Shown: in pieces, positions 6,443 to 7,678 of the stretch | How positions within the stretch are numbered: the first letter of the stretch is position 1 | How the letters are laid out: the number at the start of each line of letters is the position of its first letter | NCBI GenBank assembly: GCA_947464585.1 | Contig: CANHYS010000080.1 | Span: 1 to 7,678, forward strand | DNA from: Planctomycetaceae bacterium | GTDB taxonomy: Bacteria > Planctomycetota > Planctomycetia > Pirellulales > UBA1268 | Direction: 5' to 3' | DNA: 7,678 bases | The notes under the pieces: generated by a model | Told to the model about the DNA's origin: nothing | Databases searched by the model: none | What the model saw: the letters and a program-made list of their open reading frames with translations, nothing else | Program-made: the position numbers and the translations under genes

Positions 6443-7642
6443 TCAGGGAGCGGTGCCCGCGGCCTGTTCCAGAACTCGCCAGAGCCGTTCTCCTGCCACC
6501 TCCCAGCGATACCGGCGACCGTATTCCAATCCTCTGCGGGACATTTCCGCACGCAAGGAATCGTCACCGGCCACCCGCTCCCAGGCCGACCGCAGGTCAG
6601 CAACGCTCAGGGGATCGAACATGACGCCCGCGTCGCCGACCACCTCGGGCAATGCACCAGCGCAGCTATACAAGACAGGCAATCCACTCACCATCGCCTC
6701 GACAGCAGGCAGGCCAAACCCCTCCCAGAGCGACGGGAAAATCAGGGACTGCGCCCTGCGATAAAGCACGGCCAGCTCATCGTCGGGGACGAAGCCGGCG
6801 AACAGCACTCGTTGTTCCACCCCTCGAGCGGCGGCCTCGACCCGCAATCTCGCCACATGCGACTCACACTCCCCATCGACGGCCCCCACAAGCACCAGTG
6901 GACCGATGTTGTCCGGCAGCCCGGCATAGGCCTCGATCAGCCGCGACAGGTTCTTGTTCGGAAGCGGGCTGCCCACGGTCAGCCACAATCGGCCGTGCTC
7001 GGGTATGCCGTATTTCCGGGCAACCGGTGGCCATGGAGGCAACGCGTCATCGGCCAGCAAAAACGTCGGATCCAAGCCTTCGGCCAGAACCGCGATCCGT
7101 TCGGTCGGGATGCGGTAATACCGCGACAGATCGGCTCTCGCCGACTCCGAAACGGTCGTCAGCACGCTGACATTCCAGCGAGCGGCCTGCTCCTTCGCCC
7201 ACCAGAGCCACCTTGCCGCAACGTTCGCGAAAACAAGCTCGGGCCGCTCGACACCTAAGGTATCGTGCATCGTCAACACTGTCTTCCGCCATGGCGACTG
7301 CGGAAAGAAAGTCATCGACGTGGGAAAATAAAACACGTCGTAGCGGGCTGCGTGCACCGCCCTGCTCATCGACCACATGCCTGCCAGCGAGCGACTGCTT
7401 GCGGCCTCGGCGGCCTCGCTCCGGGTCTGCCGGGCATTCACCACCCTCAGCGCAACACCCTCAGGCACGAGAGCGTTGTCTGCCGAGTGCCGATCCACCA
7501 CGACTTCCAGCCGGTGCCCCGGATTCGTGGCCGCGAGGCCTGCCAGGATCCCTCTGGCAAATCGCCCGAACCCGCGCAGGTTGGGCAGGCACGTGCCGTC
7601 GAAGCCAACCGTGAGTTGGCCCCCTGTCTTGGCTCTTGTCAA
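6443..7642 (-). CDS. GT4-family glycosyltransferase (GT-B fold)
   Basis: This protein of about 399 residues resembles retaining glycosyltransferases of CAZy family GT4, which move a sugar from a nucleotide donor in polysaccharide or glycolipid assembly. The N-terminal acceptor domain starts with a beta strand and glycine-rich loop (LTVGFDGTCLPNLRGFGRFA, residues 10-29). A conserved MHDTLG lies at about 125-130 and a TTVSESARADL stretch at about 162-172. The C-terminal donor domain opens with LTVGSPLPNKNLSRLIEAY (221-239), the usual VGxxxPxKNxxxLIxA motif. It carries the E-x7-E signature SLWEGFGLPAVEAM with Glu307 and Glu315. These features make the family clear, but donor, acceptor and pathway cannot be told. 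The start is uncertain. The TTG at 7642 gives a natural N-terminus but lacks a good ribosome site, and the frame stays open to the window's right edge, so the gene could begin beyond it. The same strand as the efflux operon suggests no functional link by itself. Confidence 0.93.
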   Translation of the reverse strand: MTRAKTGGQLTVGFDGTCLPNLRGFGRFARGILAGLAATNPGHRLEVVVDRHSADNALVPEGVALRVVNARQTRSEAAEAASSRSLAGMWSMSRAVHAARYDVFYFPTSMTFFPQSPWRKTVLTMHDTLGVERPELVFANVAARWLWWAKEQAARWNVSVLTTVSESARADLSRYYRIPTERIAVLAEGLDPTFLLADDALPPWPPVARKYGIPEHGRLWLTVGSPLPNKNLSRLIEAYAGLPDNIGPLVLVGAVDGECESHVARLRVEAAARGVEQRVLFAGFVPDDELAVLYRRAQSLIFPSLWEGFGLPAVEAMVSGLPVLYSCAGALPEVVGDAGVMFDPLSVADLRSAWERVAGDDSLRAEMSRRGLEYGRRYRWEVAGERLWRVLEQAAGTAP

Positions 7643-7678
7643 CGGGGGAACGTGATGCCTTGCATTCAGATCTTTCTC

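Noticed and set aside
6392..7258. 288-codon plus-strand frame opposite the glycosyltransferase
   Set aside because: It mirrors the GT4 gene, whose VGS-P-KN and E-x7-E motifs are intact on the minus strand.
7637..7642. TTGACA matching a sigma-70 -35 box
   Set aside because: It lies at the first codons of the glycosyltransferase, and no -10-like hexamer occurs 16-18 bases downstream on the minus strand.

Overview
The window is GC-rich bacterial DNA with five confidently recognised protein genes. It most likely comes from the Planctomycetota (Pirellulales-like). That placement is an inference. It rests on the high GC content and on the intergenic repeat beginning TACAAGCCCGGAGCGTCAGC, whose style I recall from planctomycete genomes. 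No rRNA or other taxonomic marker is present to confirm it.

Layout, left to right. Positions 2-484 (+) hold the C-terminal end of the ribosome-associated ATPase YchF, cut by the window edge. Positions 485-692 are the gap between two converging genes. It holds a palindrome and three copies of a ~27-34 bp repeat, two direct and one inverted and diverged. Positions 693-6131 (-) form a three-gene efflux operon, read right to left: a CecR/CerR-like TetR regulator, a periplasmic membrane fusion protein (MFP), and a large RND inner-membrane permease. The regulator and MFP genes overlap by ATGA, and the MFP and pump genes are 22 bp apart. Positions 6184-6369 (-) hold a doubtful 61-codon reading frame that may be a gene remnant. 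Positions 6443-7642 (-) encode a GT4-type glycosyltransferase whose frame stays open to the right edge.

The pump, adaptor and regulator form one functional unit. The permease would use the proton gradient to drive drug or lipophile export, the MFP would bridge it to an outer-membrane channel, and the TetR-type protein would repress its own operon until an inducer binds. No TolC-like outer-membrane gene is in the window, so the channel must be encoded elsewhere. An imperfect palindrome at 6163-6182, just upstream of the regulator, is the best operator candidate.

I see no clearly novel multi-gene system. The points most worth a second look are the repeat cluster between the converging genes, the Lys-to-Asn change in the pump's proton relay, the operator candidate, and the possible lipase-like remnant at 6184-6369.
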